A stretch of DNA of 64,000 bases from Adiantum capillus-veneris (GCA_014529385.2 CM043944.1:174990740-175054739), one strand, 5' to 3'. Positions 51,090 through 62,551 are shown, counted from the first letter of the stretch. The notes: a model not told the origin generated them from the sequence alone. A program made the numbers and translations.

Positions 51090-52795
51090 GAAAGATGAGA
51101 TTCACTCGAAATGGCGAGAGGCCATTGATTCTCCTCTCAAGTTGGAGAGGAAGCTAAGAGACAAGCCGAGTGCAGAAAAGTGCAGAAAGAGTTGGACAGA
51201 GCTCTTGAAAAGAAGATGAACCAAATAATGAAAGGCTTGAAGCACTCTCGGAAGAAGAGAAAATCGGTGGATTTCCCGGTAATTTGGCCCAGAAGTAGAC
51301 TTTCCAGGTGGCAAGCATATCAAAGAAGCGTGTTCGTTTCAAGGATGACCCAGATTTTTCTTCGTCTTCAAACAGTTCCAACAGTTCGTCATCCTCTAGT
51401 TCCAATGAGGATGAGAAAAGACGGAAGAAGCGGAGAAAACGCAAGAAAAGCAAACTAAGAGGCATTGGAGGCCATCTAGCACTTCAGAGGAGGAGAGCTT
51501 GTCCTCTTTTCACAATGAATAGATGAGAAAGAAGATCAAGGAGTTCAAGGAAATCAGAAGTCTAATCCTGTCCGGAGACTTAATGGGAGCAAGGTTTTGG
51601 AATGCATACCGGCTCATTGACTTATCCTATGGACAGGCTAGTGTCCAGCTCCATAGAAGAAGAGTCTTCTAGTGAAGAGAATGCATCAAGGGAACCGGAT
51701 GAAAGTTCATCAGAGGATTCCCGAGAAGTAAGGGAATAAGATGATAGTGCATCCGAGGGTTCCGACGAACCAAGGGAACCAAATGCCAGAGGATTCCGGA
51801 GAAGAAAGAGAATCAGATGGTAGTGCATCCGAGGGTTCCGACGAAGTAGGGGAATCAGCTGAAGATTCCCAAAGCATTCAGACAATTAAGATTAAAGTGC
51901 TAGCGGGTTGCCGATATGTCCCTGGGCAGGCCAGCAGGGCTACCAACAGGTCACAGGGCACAAGAACAGAACAGAAAGGTAAGCTAGGTCCACCGGATAA
52001 CTTGGTCAAGGGTACTTTTTGGCCTTCAATGCAAAGTGGATGGAGGAGGAGAACATCGCAAATTCTCTTCAAAGAGAGTTGTACCTTGAAGCTTTTGGGT
52101 CATTAGCGAGGTCTATGCCAAAAGTTATTGATGAACCAACAAGTTGAATCTGGTGTGGTGCGGACTGCACAAGAGGGGAGCCACTCCACTCCTTTCCCAC
52201 AGATTAGATTGAATAAAGTCACTAATTTCTCTTTGAGAATTTAGGGGTACTGACGAGATGACAGTATTTTGCAAAATGACTTTATGAACAGAAATGCACT
52301 CAATTGAAAATTTGCTTAATTGAATTGAAAACATGTGCTCTTTCATGTGTGTATTGTTAGAGACGTGTAGAGAAAGATGAAATGTCTGCAGCATTTTGTT
52401 TTATCAATAAGTTGAACTTAGTGCATCTAAACATTTGTTAGAGATCAGCGAGATCTGGATGTAATGGCTAAGTGAATGAAATCTGAAGGTGAACTGAATG
52501 AGATTCTAGTGCATCAAGATGTCTATCTACATGAGATGATTGGATACTGTTGAGAGTGTATCAAGAGTTCCGGAAGGATGAGATGGCCGCACAATGATCT
52601 AGGTGCATCAAGAGTTCTGGACGGAATGAGATGGCTCGATTGAATGATTGAAACACGGTGTTCAGTGTGAACTAAGTGTGTGATTTTGTGAATTGCATGC
52701 TATGTGGATGTACTGTCTTGTGGGGATGGTCATGGGCATGGGTTGCTTGAAATGTGAAAAGAAAGGATATGAATTTGATAGTAACGAGATTTTGT
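51090..52795 (+). pseudogene. gag-only LTR2 relative A, left part (pol deleted)
   Basis: Starts with a basic, Lys/Arg-rich segment (KKMNQIMKGLKHSRKKRKS), then a Ser run and KRRKKRRKRKKSK (51300-51460), both as in copy B at 60.85 kb. Acidic Ser/Glu repeats follow (EESSSEENAS, SDGSASEGSDEVGESAEDS; 51640-51890). It then jumps to a worn pol end: GTACTTTTTGGCC...AAGTGGATGGAGGAGGAGAA and CTTGAAGCTTTTGGGTC, equivalent to DAKWMEEE...YLEAFG in the gypsy chromodomain at 39.1 kb. The LTR2-family 3' UTR follows (GCACAAGAGGGGAGCCACTC). It is split at 52795 by the LTR4b element. Confidence 0.72.
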
Positions 52796-54058
52796 TGTCA
52801 CGTGCAACGGAAGTGTTTAAGGATTTAGCTAGGATCTAGAACTCCGCACAAACACAAGGGACACCTTACTGCATTGAAAGAACTGAACTGAACTGAAAGA
52901 AAGAGAGACACAAGAGAGAGAGAAAAGCGACAACCCAAGATGCCAGGTCCCAAACCCTCAAGGGCCCCCTTGCTCTGTTGCCAGAGCAAGTACTTTCTTT
53001 ATTCTTGCACAATGCTCATACAATGATGCTAAATGCTGAGGTGTTGATGCTACTGATGTTGGGTACTGGTATTGATGCTACTGGTACTGGGTACCTTTGG
53101 ATATTGTGGTATTGAGATGCAGAGAGATTCTATGTCGACGATGATGATGACAACGAGGTACTGCTAGGTCTATGTCGACGACGATGTATTGCCGGGTCTA
53201 GGTCGACGACGATGATGTCGATGACGGCATACTAATGGGGTCTGTGTCGACGACGTTGATGTCGACAACGAGGTTCTTGATGGGTTCTATGTAGACGACG
53301 ACGAGGTTCTTGATGGGTCTATGTCGACAACGATAACGACGGCCACGAGGTTCTTAATGGGTCTATGAATCTGTGTCGACAACAATGACGGCGACGGCGA
53401 GGTTCTGTGGATCCTTATGCTGAGCCAAGGCACAAGGGATACTAGGTGCTGGGGTACTATGTCGACAACAGCAACAACGACGACAACGACGCTAAAGCTG
53501 AATGCCGGAATCTGCTAGCGGTGTTGATCGTAAAGGGTCTGCAACCGCGACAAGGCTAGGCTGCCGTTCTCCTAGCGCTTCAAACTGGAAACGCTGGCTA
53601 TCTTGGTGAAAGACGCTGACCATCTAGGGCTGAAAACACTGATGGAAAGGCTGAGAAACACTGGCTGATCTGGGCTGAAAACGCCAGGGAGATGAGGCTG
53701 AAAACGCTGGCTATCTCCTGCTGAAAACGCTGGCTACCTTTTGTTGCCTCTTTTGCTTCTCCTACCGCCCAATGGGCTGCCTTTATAGGTGCAACTTGCT
53801 AGGTCCAGCAGTCTAATAAATCAGCCCACGATCTGAGTATTTGAAGGGTCATTTAATAAAATAAATGCACACAAGAGGAGGTCCACACGCGGTAAATTGC
53901 CTAAGTAATGAAATGCTATATTGTGCAACTATGACCGGCCTGGACATGCACATCCTGCTAGAGGCTCACAAAGTGCCAGGCTTAGTCCTAAGCTAAGACT
54001 CATGCTAGACTGTAGCAGAAGCACGTCCACGTAGCGCGAGTGTCATGCGCACGTGACA
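52796..54058 (-). mobile_element. 3' LTR4b
   Basis: Read on minus it is TGTCACGTGCGCATGACAC...GTTGCACGTGACA. It has the TATA box CTATAAAGG (plus 53781-53789), many degenerate CAGCGTTTTCAGC-type units (53550-53750), and a GTCGAC/GACGAC-rich minisatellite (53120-53400) with recurring GAGGTTCTTGATGGG. Confidence 0.88.
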
Positions 54059-54217
54059 CCCCCCCCTGTTGAAGGTGAGGCCCAACTGCCGAAATTCTAT
54101 CTTGGGATTCTGTTTGTACTTCTGATGCATGTAGATGCATAACCAATGAAAACTCCTCCAAACAGGTGGATATTGTGGATATAAGTCTGGTGCAATGTAA
54201 ACACGGACCACACGAGT
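54059..54217 (-). mobile_element. LTR4b interior, 3' end with polypurine tract
   Basis: On minus it ends AACAGGGGGGG directly before the 3' LTR. The rest is noncoding, with no gene. Confidence 0.65.
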
Positions 54218-55443
54218 TGTCACATGACACATCCAACCCTATGTGTCCGTGGACAAGCTACAGCATGACCAGGGTTCAGTTCAGTCAAGTCAGTCTAGAA
54301 TAGGAAGTGATCTGGCACTTTTGTGAGTCTGTTCGCAGACCGTGCATGTCCAGACACTTAGATTAGATGCATATCCTCTGGTTGCACACAACATGACAAT
54401 CAGAATCCATCAGGGGAATTTTCCAGTGCATTAAACCTATTTTCCCTATTTTTGACATTTTTCACTTATTATTTTTAAGTGACTTTTGTTGGAACTAGGT
54501 AGGGCAATTTCGCTAAGTTTGTATATAAGCAAACCAAAGCTAGCACTTTCTGGCAAAAGAGGCAGCAGGAGCATTGCTCAACAGGCAACTTCTCAGCAAG
54601 ATCAACCCCAACAAGCCCTAGCATTTTTGCCTCACAGCCGCTACACTAGCGTTTTTGCATCAATAGACCAGCCCTGGCATTTGTTCAGCAAATCAGCCCG
54701 GCGTCATCACGAAACAGCAGATCACCTAGCGTTAGCAGTTTCCATAGCAGGAAGACAGTTTTCAGCCTAGCGTTTTTGGAGCAGCATAGACACTCAGCGT
54801 TTTTGCAGTTCCGGCGCGACAAGACCATCAGGAACCCCAACGTTTTGAGTTTTCAGCATTCCGTACCCGCAGTAGAACCCCCAAACCTCGCAGATCTCAC
54901 CTTCCCGCAGCAGTTCCTCGCTGCACGGTGGAATCCATCGAAGTTTGCAGTTTCAGCCCGGAAAATGCAGATTTCAGCATCCATCGAAGTTTGCAGTTTC
55001 AGCCCGGAAAATGCAGATTTCAGCGCGTCGTCGTCGCCATCGACATCGTCCCCGACATAGAGTAGATTTCAGCAGATACAAGATTTGCAGATTTCAGCCC
55101 TTAGAGTTTTCAGATTTCAGCCCGTCTCGTCGTCGTCGACATCGTCGGCAAGTCCAAGCATTATAGAGATTTGTGCAATCAATAGTAGACCACTCTCGCC
55201 ATAGAGAGTGGGGCCTTCGGAGGAGGGTTTTACGTCGTCTCTGGTGTCATATTCTCTTCTCTCTCTATCTCTCAGTCTCATGCACCTTCATTCACACTGT
55301 TCATCTACTTTGTTTGTGTCCATTGCACTCTCTCAATAAAGGAACGGAAGGCTCTCCCTTCCGTAAGTAAAAGGAAACCTTGAGCACAGTTCAAAGCACT
55401 CATCTTGAGCAAAGTTCAACATTCACTTCCGTTGCACCTTACA
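54218..55443 (+). mobile_element. solo LTR4 with target duplication CGAGT
   Basis: TGTCACATGACACATCC...GCACCTTACA, flanked exactly by CGAGT (54213-54217 and 55444-55448). It is inserted in the LTR4b interior in the opposite orientation. A 43-bp block (CATCGAAGTTTGCAGTTTCA...) is tandemly duplicated at 54937-55023. Confidence 0.93.
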
Positions 55444-55448
55444 CGAGT

Positions 55449-55982
55449 TGCCACTGTCGCAGAATACCAACCTTGGTGCTGACTCTGCCTTGCGAGCAAG
55501 TACTAGAACTCGAATAGTCCTATCGTGAAAACAATGCAGTTGAAGCTGAAAGGCAAGGGTGCTCGGAGGTATTTCCAGTGGTTTCTTGTCGACGGAAGTA
55601 GATGCACAATACATGCGAATGCGAATGCAAAAGAGGCTTAGGGATCCTGTCTCCAACTCCTTTCATATCCGCATACAAGGCAAGTAGATCTTGGTACTCA
55701 AGATCTGGATTTTTGTGTATCCGATGTCGATCTTCCTTCAAAGACATGGCAATGAAGATGGGAGCTAATAAGTCCATGATAGGGACTCAAAGATTCTTTC
55801 AGGGAAAAAAGACGGGAGAGGTTCCTTGGGTTCTTAGTCTTGGTTGGGTTCTTGGGGTTCTTGGTTCTGCTTGGATTCTTGGGATTCTTGGGTACTTGGT
55901 TCTTTGGGTTCTTGGTTCTTGGGTACTTGGCGTTCTTCTCTAGGTTCTTCCCTTTAGTTCCCGAAGCCGAAGCACACACAGA
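55449..55982 (-). mobile_element. LTR4b interior, 5' part, weak gag-like frames
   Basis: Two overlapping minus frames (55979-55698 and 55777-55520) begin soon after the primer-binding site. The first is dominated by a TKNPKNP repeat. The second has LEYQDLLALYADMKGVGDR. No capsid or zinc-knuckle motif is recognised; at most a leader of gag. Confidence 0.4.
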
Positions 55983-55994
55983 GCTCTGATACCG
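55983..55994 (-). other. primer-binding site of the LTR4b element
   Basis: On minus CGGTATCAGAGC, one base from the initiator tRNA-Met complement, 1 nt inside the LTR end. Confidence 0.8.
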
Positions 55995-55995
55995 A

Positions 55996-57354
55996 TGTCA
56001 GGTGCAGCAGAAGTGTTAAGGATTTAGCTCGGATCTAGTACTCCGCACAAACATAAGGGACACCTTACTTCATTGAAAGAATTGAACTGAACTGAAAGAA
56101 AGAGAGACACAAGAGAGAGAGAGAGAGAGAAAAGAGACGACACAAGATGTCAAGTCCCAAACCCTCAAGGGCCCCCTTGCTCTGTTGCCTGAGCAAGTAC
56201 TTTCTTTATTCTTGCACAATGCTCATACAATGATGCTGAATGCTGAGGTACTGATGCTAATGGGTAGTGATGTTACTGACGTTGGGTACTTGTACTGATG
56301 CTACTGATGTTGGGTACTGATGGGTACTGCGCTACTGAGGTACGAAGAGATTCTATGTCGACGACAATGATGATGACGACGGGGTACTGCTAGGTCTATG
56401 TCGACGATGATGATGTCCACCACGGCGTACTAATGGGGTATGTGTCAATGACGATGATGTCGACAACGAGGTTCTTGATAGGTTCTATGTCGACAATGAT
56501 GATGTCAACGACAAGGTTCTTGATGGGTCTATGTCGACGACGATAACGACGGCCATGAGGTTCTTGATGGGTCTGTGGATCCATGTCGACGACAACGGCG
56601 GCGATGACGAGGTTTTGTGGATCATTATGCCGAGCCAGGGGTACTAGGTGTTGGGTACTGTGTCAACGACGATGACGTCGACAACGACGACGACGACGAC
56701 GACACTACGGCAATGACGAGGTTTTTGTGGATCCTTATGCCGAGCCAAGGCACAAGGGGTACTAGGTGTTGGGGTACTGTGTCAACGACGGTGACGACGA
56801 CGACGACGACACTACGACTGAATGCCGGAATATGCTAGCGGTGTCGATGGTAAGGGGTCTGTAACCACGACGAGGCTAGACTACGGTTCTCCTAGCGCTT
56901 CAAACTGAAACACTTGCTGTCTTGGCTGAAAGACACTGACCATCTAGGGCTGAAAGCGCTGATGGAGAGGCTGAGAAACACTGGCTGATCTGGGCTGGAA
57001 ACGCCAAGGAGATGAGGCTGAAAACGTTGGCTATCTTCTGCTTCTCCTAGCGCCCAATGGGCTGCCTTTATAGGTGCAACTTGCGGGGTCCAGCAATCTA
57101 ATAAATCAGCCCACGATCTGAGTATTTGAAGGGTCATTTAATAAATAAATGCACACAAGAGGCGGTTCACACACGGTAAATTGCCTAAGTAATGAAATGC
57201 TATATTTTGCAAGAGAGGGTATGCAACTATGACCGACTTGGACATGACGTCCTACTAGAGGCTCACAAGTGTCAGGCTTAGTCATAAGCTAAGACTCATG
57301 CTAGACGGTAGCAGAAGCATGTCCACGTAGCGCAAGTGAAGTGCGCACGTGACA
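55996..57354 (-). mobile_element. 5' LTR4b
   Basis: Same layout as the 3' LTR4b, with a longer GTCGAC/GACGAC minisatellite (56350-56820) and a GA tract at 56115-56133. The TATA box CTATAAAGG is at plus 57066-57074. Confidence 0.88.
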
Positions 57355-57845
57355 TTAGTACATCAAGACATCCATGAAAAGATTAGCGCGGTCTAGATGT
57401 GATTGCTAAATGATTACAATGATCATGATTTGTATATGAGACCCTCAACACAAATGTGATTGATCAGTGAGTGATGTCTTTGTAGAAGTGTTAGATTGGC
57501 AAAGTCTGGTGGATGAGTACATAGAGTCCGTGTCCACTGAAGAAAGTTTTTGTCCTATGGCTGTTTTGCAAGTGTAATGGAGGGCGATTACAATTGTTTC
57601 AAAAGGGGGAAATGTCACAAAGTGATTACATGGTGTGCCCAACAGGGGAGCACCCGCGGTGTACTTTGCTCAAAGATTAATATAAAAAGAAATACCGAAA
57701 GGGGCGCCAGTCTTAGGGGCCAATATCTCTTGGCACGGAACTCCGCCGGGCCGTGTTGCATCAATTGTGAATTTTGTGAACTGTTTTGAAGTGAATCTCT
57801 GTTGTGTCGCGGTAGAATCTTGATTGAGTGTCCAAGTTTGTTACA
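57355..57845 (+). mobile_element. gag-only LTR2 relative A, right part with deleted 3' LTR2
   Basis: It resumes the 3' UTR, including GCTGTTTTGCAAGTGTAATG (compare the gypsy element at 39677). After AAAAGGGGGAAA, LTR2 starts at 57613 (TGTCACAAAGTGATTACATG), loses about 300 bp, and continues from the A-rich motif (57676-57721) to GTCCAAGTTTGTTACA at 57845. Confidence 0.85.
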
Positions 57846-58130
57846 TACTCCATGAGGGTAGTAGCATTCTGGGGTGTCCCAACCGCCAAGAAATCTCCAT
57901 GGAAAGATGAAGTCACGAGCAATGTATGCGAAATGCAGCAAACTCTACACTGTGCGAAATGCAGCAATTTGCTACACTGCTCGTGACTTCATCTTTCCAT
58001 GGAGATTTCTTGGCGGTTGGGACACCCCAGAATGCAGCAATTTGCTACACTGCACGTGACTTCATCTTTCCATGGAGATTTCTTAGAATTTGAGACACCC
58101 CAGACTGTTGCTACCCTCATGGAATATACT
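57846..58130. repeat. inverted and direct repeats of a copia-like 3' segment
   Basis: The arm 57846-57921 is the reverse complement of 57978-58031 and of 58051-58127; the last two are direct repeats. All contain CATCTTTCCATGGAGATTTC and GACACCCCAGA. A further direct copy lies at 60110-60190. Confidence 0.9.
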
Positions 58131-58460
58131 TCAGTGGACATTGCAACAGACATCTTCATCATTTGCCTCTCACATCTTCAGCTTCATGCGGTTTGTTCAG
58201 CATCAGGTGCTAAGAGGGGGTGTTAGATTTACACCATACACCACTCTACTGCTTCACATGGCGATCAACCTCTTGGCAGCCAGCGCCAGCCTTTTCAAGC
58301 ACTTTCGTCGAGAAAAACCTCCTCTGCTCCATCTGCGCTTTCAGGCGTTCCCAACGTTTTGGGGTGCTGGTGCGTTTTCTGGAGCACATACCTACATTTT
58401 CAGCAGCATGGAGGGAGCACTAGGCTTCCCACCCTAGTGGTCTTGCCTTCACATCACCGG
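58128..58460 (+). mobile_element. copia-like 3' end and LTR7 start, copy 1
   Basis: A segment shared with 60190-60300 leads to the purine run TAAGAGGGGG and then TGTTAGATTTACACCA at about 58220, a copia-like LTR start. After about 45 bp the two copies diverge, so this LTR7 is a fragment. Confidence 0.55.
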
Positions 58461-58934
58461 TTTGGCATCCGGTGCCTTATCGACCCCTAATCCTCTCCAT
58501 ATACCACTGTTTACAGCCATATTTCCTTGCTGTTTTCTTTGTTTTCAGCCTTCTAGATGTTGCAACTTTGATTCCCCACCCTCCCTTGACCCTCTGCACC
58601 GCTCCGGACCATGCTAGGAGAGTACGAGCACGCTGAAAATCACTGGAGAGCAGCATTTTCATCACCTCGCAGTTGCGTTTTTGGGTGGACTGCAGCCTCT
58701 TGGCTTGTGTTCTTCACAGAGGAAGAGGCTACGTCCTGATAGGACACCCCCTGGTGGCGATCCGTGTGGTCTTTCAGTGACTGCTACAGTACACGGTATC
58801 TTCAACATCGGCTTGATCATCTACGGGCGTATGATCTTTGGGAGATCCATTCATTCCAGCCATCATTCCGGGGTTGCGCACTCCAGAGGGGGAGATCATT
58901 CGGCCGTTAAGCACTCCACAGGGGGTGGTGACTT

Positions 58935-59567
58935 GTGGTTTGCTATGGACACACCTATGCACTCATCAAAGGAGTTCACACAAGATATAGCCATGCTCAT
59001 GGCATAAGGGATTCTGACATTCCCAAAGAAGACACCACCATCTTGGGTGGACAGACACCAATTGACCTCGACACGTCAGATCATTGGCTTACACAGGAGC
59101 ATCTACATGGACTTAGGGGGAGAATCTTGGATCTCTTCTTGGACAAGTTCATTGCTTTGATCTACCGAATGGAGTGGGACTTCAATGCTTTGGACTCTCT
59201 TGGAGAGTTTACCCGGAAGATGCGGGAGATCAGACATCATTCCGCGACTACATCCGGAGTCACCCGAAGCTTGGCTTGGATAGTAGTGAAGTTGCTCTTC
59301 TACACTCCTGATCATTTGAATTGCTACCTTCAGAGTTGTTTACACTCACCCTCGGTAACCTTACAGCAGACTTATCCCCCAACCTGGGCAATAGGCCACT
59401 CCCAGCTCATGCACATTAAGAGCCATACCAAGATGCGGTTTGATGGCGTTGTTGGCGCGGATTCTGTTTTGGTTGATACCGGAGGATTGGAGGCAGGAGA
59501 TACAGGCAAGACGACGCAGACAGATTGGTCTGGCCTTTCCTCTTCTCAAAAGATCTTCACAATGTAG
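58935..59567 (+). pseudogene. possible copia gag remnant
   Basis: A 210-codon frame. Its middle part (LTQEHLHGLRGRILDLFLDK, FNALDSLGEFTRKMREIRHH, LAWIVVKLLFYTPDHLNCYL) follows the pattern of copia gag proteins: a helix with a tethered W or F, then an x-IR or MREIR step, then WVVKLLL-like and a TL motif. There is no zinc knuckle, and the last 40 residues run into a TAQSG/TTQTD-like repeat. The lineage call is by pattern only; an unrelated frame is possible. Confidence 0.38.
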
Positions 59568-59850
59568 ACTGCTCAGTCTGGCTTCCCTACTTCATACAGG
59601 ATGATTACGGTGCACACAGCTTGGTCTAACCACACCTCTTCTCAGAGGCCCTTCACAGCGCAAAGTGTTGAGTCTAGCTTTCCCCTCATCTTGGATTACC
59701 CTACCTATTGACACGACACATCCATGGTGGTCCGTGTGGTCTATAGGTGACCGCTGCATTACGGTAGCTTCTACAGTGCAGACTGTTTAATCTAGCTTTC
59801 CTTGTTTCGGAGGATGTTTACGACGCAGATTGCTAATCTGGCCTTCCTGG
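59500..59850 (+). repeat. degenerate repeats around GCAGACTGcTcAgTCTGGC
   Basis: Short imperfect units (ACGCAGACAGATTGGTCTGG, TGTAGACTGCTCAGTCTGG, GCGCAAAGTGTTGAGTCTAG, GTGCAGACTGTTTAATCTAG, ACGCAGATTGCTAATCTGG) recur, most followed by CTTTCC or CTTCC and several by CTCTTCTCA. Each unit is itself a weak dyad. Confidence 0.6.
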
Positions 59851-60277
59851 AGTTTTCATAGCTTAGCCACTTGGCCACCTGTGGTTACAGGTTCATGCAT
59901 TGACAAGCTTCAGATCATTCTCATGACAGTTCCTGGGCTTCCCCGTTTTCTCCAGACGGTTTGACCACACACACCACAGATCCTATTAGGCAAGACACTT
60001 GCAGGTCTATTGGCATTTCTTTTACGACAAGGAGTTGTTTTCACACTCAGTTCGAGACCTTCACACAATATCTTCACCCTACATTAACAGAGTACAGCAG
60101 TTTGCTACACATTGCTCGTGATGGCATCTTTCCATGGAGATTTCTTGGCGGTTGGGGCACCCTAGACTGCTGCTACCCTCATGGAGTATCCTTCATTGGA
60201 CATTGCAACAGACATCTTCATCATTTGCCTCATCTTCGGCTTCTCGCAGTTTGTTCAACATCAGGTGTTGAGAGGGG

Positions 60278-60846
60278 TGTTAGATTTACACCACTCTGCT
60301 GCTTCACAAGTCTAGGGCATGCATGTACGGCTAGTGTGCCTCCGGGCTGGCCACCCTTTGCATATGCATATAGGATGCATTGTCTGGCTGCCTTCATTTG
60401 TCCAGGCACCCTACTCACTTTTTCTATTGGGTCCTGGGGCATTCCTCTTGCATTGCTTGACCTCCCCTTGGGCACCTATATATGTGAGGCCAAGGGGGTA
60501 ACCACAAATACATACGATTGGCATTGTACTGGACTCTTGATCTGGTAGTCATGGGGGGCTGATCGCCCCCTCTTCCCCTACACTAGCGTTTTGTGTTTAG
60601 TGTCTCTCTCTCTCCTCTCCTCTCACGCTTCTGCACACGTGCACTCTCACGAGTCACAACACCCTCTACAGTGTGGCATCGTCTACAAGGTTGTTTCCAT
60701 GCCCGTACGGTGGGCGGTTCATGCTACGAGGAGATTTATCGCAATAGATTCAAGATCCATTGGCTGCCCAATCCTGAGAGGAGGTTTGCTCGGGGTTGCA
60801 AACAAGTCCATCACCCGATTCACCCTTTCCCACTGCACCTTTGACA
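60278..60846 (+). mobile_element. LTR7 copy 2
   Basis: Preceded by a purine run (TTGAGAGGGG), it begins TGTTAGATTTACACCACTC and ends CTGCACCTTTGACA. The end is very similar to that of LTR5 (CTGCCACCTTTGACA). TATATATG at about 60476 is a likely TATA box. Sequence matching gag-only copy A resumes at about 60850. Confidence 0.65.
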
Positions 60847-60849
60847 ATA

Positions 60850-62344
60850 AGAAGACAAACTAGTTGATAAAAAGCATGAAGCATGCTCGGAAGAAGAGAA
60901 AATCAACGGATTACTACCAATATTTGGGCCAGAAATGGACTTTTGAGGTGGCTAGCTAGTAGCAAATCCAAATGTGTTCATTTCAAGGATGACCCAAAAA
61001 AAATTCGTCTTAAGAGAGTTCCGACAGTTCGTCGTCCTCTAGACAGGAAGAGAAAAGGCGGAAGAAGCGGATAAAAAGCAAGAGAACCGAGAAAACCACA
61101 TCCTTGAAAAAGTCTAGAAAGCACAAGAAGCAATCTAGTAGTTCACAGGAGGAGACCTCTTCCTCTTCTGACAGTTCAGACAGTGAGAAAAAGAACAAGA
61201 AGACCAAGGAGTTCAAGGATGGGGATCAAACGGTCAAGTTTGACATGTTTTCAGGCTATCAGGACACCCATTGAGCCCTTGAATTCATACAACAATTTGA
61301 CATCGCCAGGTCGTTTCTTGGAACGAAGGGCGGCATTTTATATGAAAGAAATGCATAGACATGATGGTTTACTCTGTTGTTGCACAAGGAGCACCTAAGA
61401 AGCAAATAAAATTCAAGGGAATATTCACTTCAACATGGTTAACGGAAGAATATAAAGAAGATGTCATCACAGCTTGGCATCTTCTAAGAATAAAGGAGAA
61501 AGACACTTTGGATGACTATTACCAAAAGTTATGGGATACTAGTTGCGAGTGGCCTTGTTTTGAAAGATCACTTTGAATGACCAGATTGAGCAGTTTTGTT
61601 GTGGATTGCCAAGAGAGATACAATGATTTTGCCAGCAAAAGAGGTCTTACTTTATTCAACTACTTATGGGTCATACCAAACAGAGATTTGGTATGGACAA
61701 GCCAATGTCCACCTCAACGGGGCTAGAGTCTTCCAAGGAAAGAAATCAGAGAGTTCCAAAGAAGCAAGGGAACCAGCTAATAGTTCATCGGACAGTTTCG
61801 AAGAAGCAAGGGAATCAGCTGATAGTTCATCAAGAATTCCAAAGATTAGGACTAAGGTGCCAGTGGACAAGGGAGGCCAGAGGAGCTACCTACATGTCAC
61901 AAGGCACAAGAAAAGAATAGAAAGGTAAGCTAGGTCCACCAATAATTTGGATAAGGGTACTTTTTTGGCTCTTGATGCAAAGTGGATGGGCAATGAGAAC
62001 TTTGCAAATTCTCTTCAGTTTTGAGTTCTACCTTGAGCCTTTTGGATTACTAGCAATGTTTATTCCGAAAGTTACCAATGAATCAGCAGGTTGGATCTAG
62101 TGCGGTACCAAATGCACAAGAGGGGAGTCACTCCACTCCTTTGTCACAGATTGCCTAGATTATAAAGTCACTAATTTCTTTTTGAGATTTTAGGGATACT
62201 AACAAGCTGACAGTATTTTGCGAAATGACTTTATGAAGATATGTACATTGAATTGGAATTTCCTAGAATTAAACATGCTCTTTCATGTGTGTATTGTTGA
62301 CAGTATGAATTGGAAAAATGGAATGTTTGAACTTTGCAGCATTT
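60850..62344 (+). pseudogene. gag-only LTR2 relative B (pol deleted)
   Basis: Same order as copy A: basic KHARKKRKS, a Lys/Arg/Ser region (61030-61200), then a capsid core that copy A lacks (KGIFTSTWLTEEYKEDVITA at about 61421-61480, DDYYQKLWD, and IEQFCCGLPREI with stops between), matching FKQLFAPAW...EKYCCGLPKKI of the gypsy gag. Acidic repeats EAREPANSSSDSFEEARESA follow (61760-61830), then straight to the pol end (GTACTTTTTTGGC..AAGTGGATGGGCAATGAGAA) and the LTR2-family 3' UTR (GCACAAGAGGGGAGTCACTC). It is broken at 62344 by an LTR5 fragment. Confidence 0.78.
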
Positions 62345-62551
62345 TGTTGGGAAAATCACCGAGGGCTATAGGAACTAACTAGCAACTAAGCTTAAAACCC
62401 CAAGCTACACATGGTTGAAAATGTCCCGACATGAGAAAACTACCTCAATCTGGCCGGGCACACCACAAAACAACCCTCACTCCCTGTAACCTGTTCCTAG
62501 GAGAAACTAGGACCGACTAGACAAATTCAAAGAGATGCCATAACTCTAATA
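62345..62551 (-). mobile_element. LTR5 fragment, inverted
   Basis: On minus ATTAGAGTTATGGCATCTC...CAGGGAGTGAGGG...CTCATGTCGGG matches the first ~200 bp of LTR5 at 30628. Confidence 0.8.

Larger units (their letters stand above)
52796..57354 (-). mobile_element. LTR4b element, short-interior LTR retrotransposon
   Basis: Minus orientation. The 5' LTR is 55996-57354, the primer-binding site 55983-55994, the polypurine tract 54059-54067 and the 3' LTR 52796-54058. The flanks TTTGT (52791-52795) and TTAGT (57355-57359) differ by one base. Apart from a nested solo LTR4, the interior is only about 0.7 kb with no pol, so it is non-autonomous. Confidence 0.85.

Noticed and set aside
53120-53410. Aspartate-rich coding sequence from GAC triplets
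   Set aside because: The GAC/GTC runs lie inside LTR4b, are out of frame between copies and vary in length.
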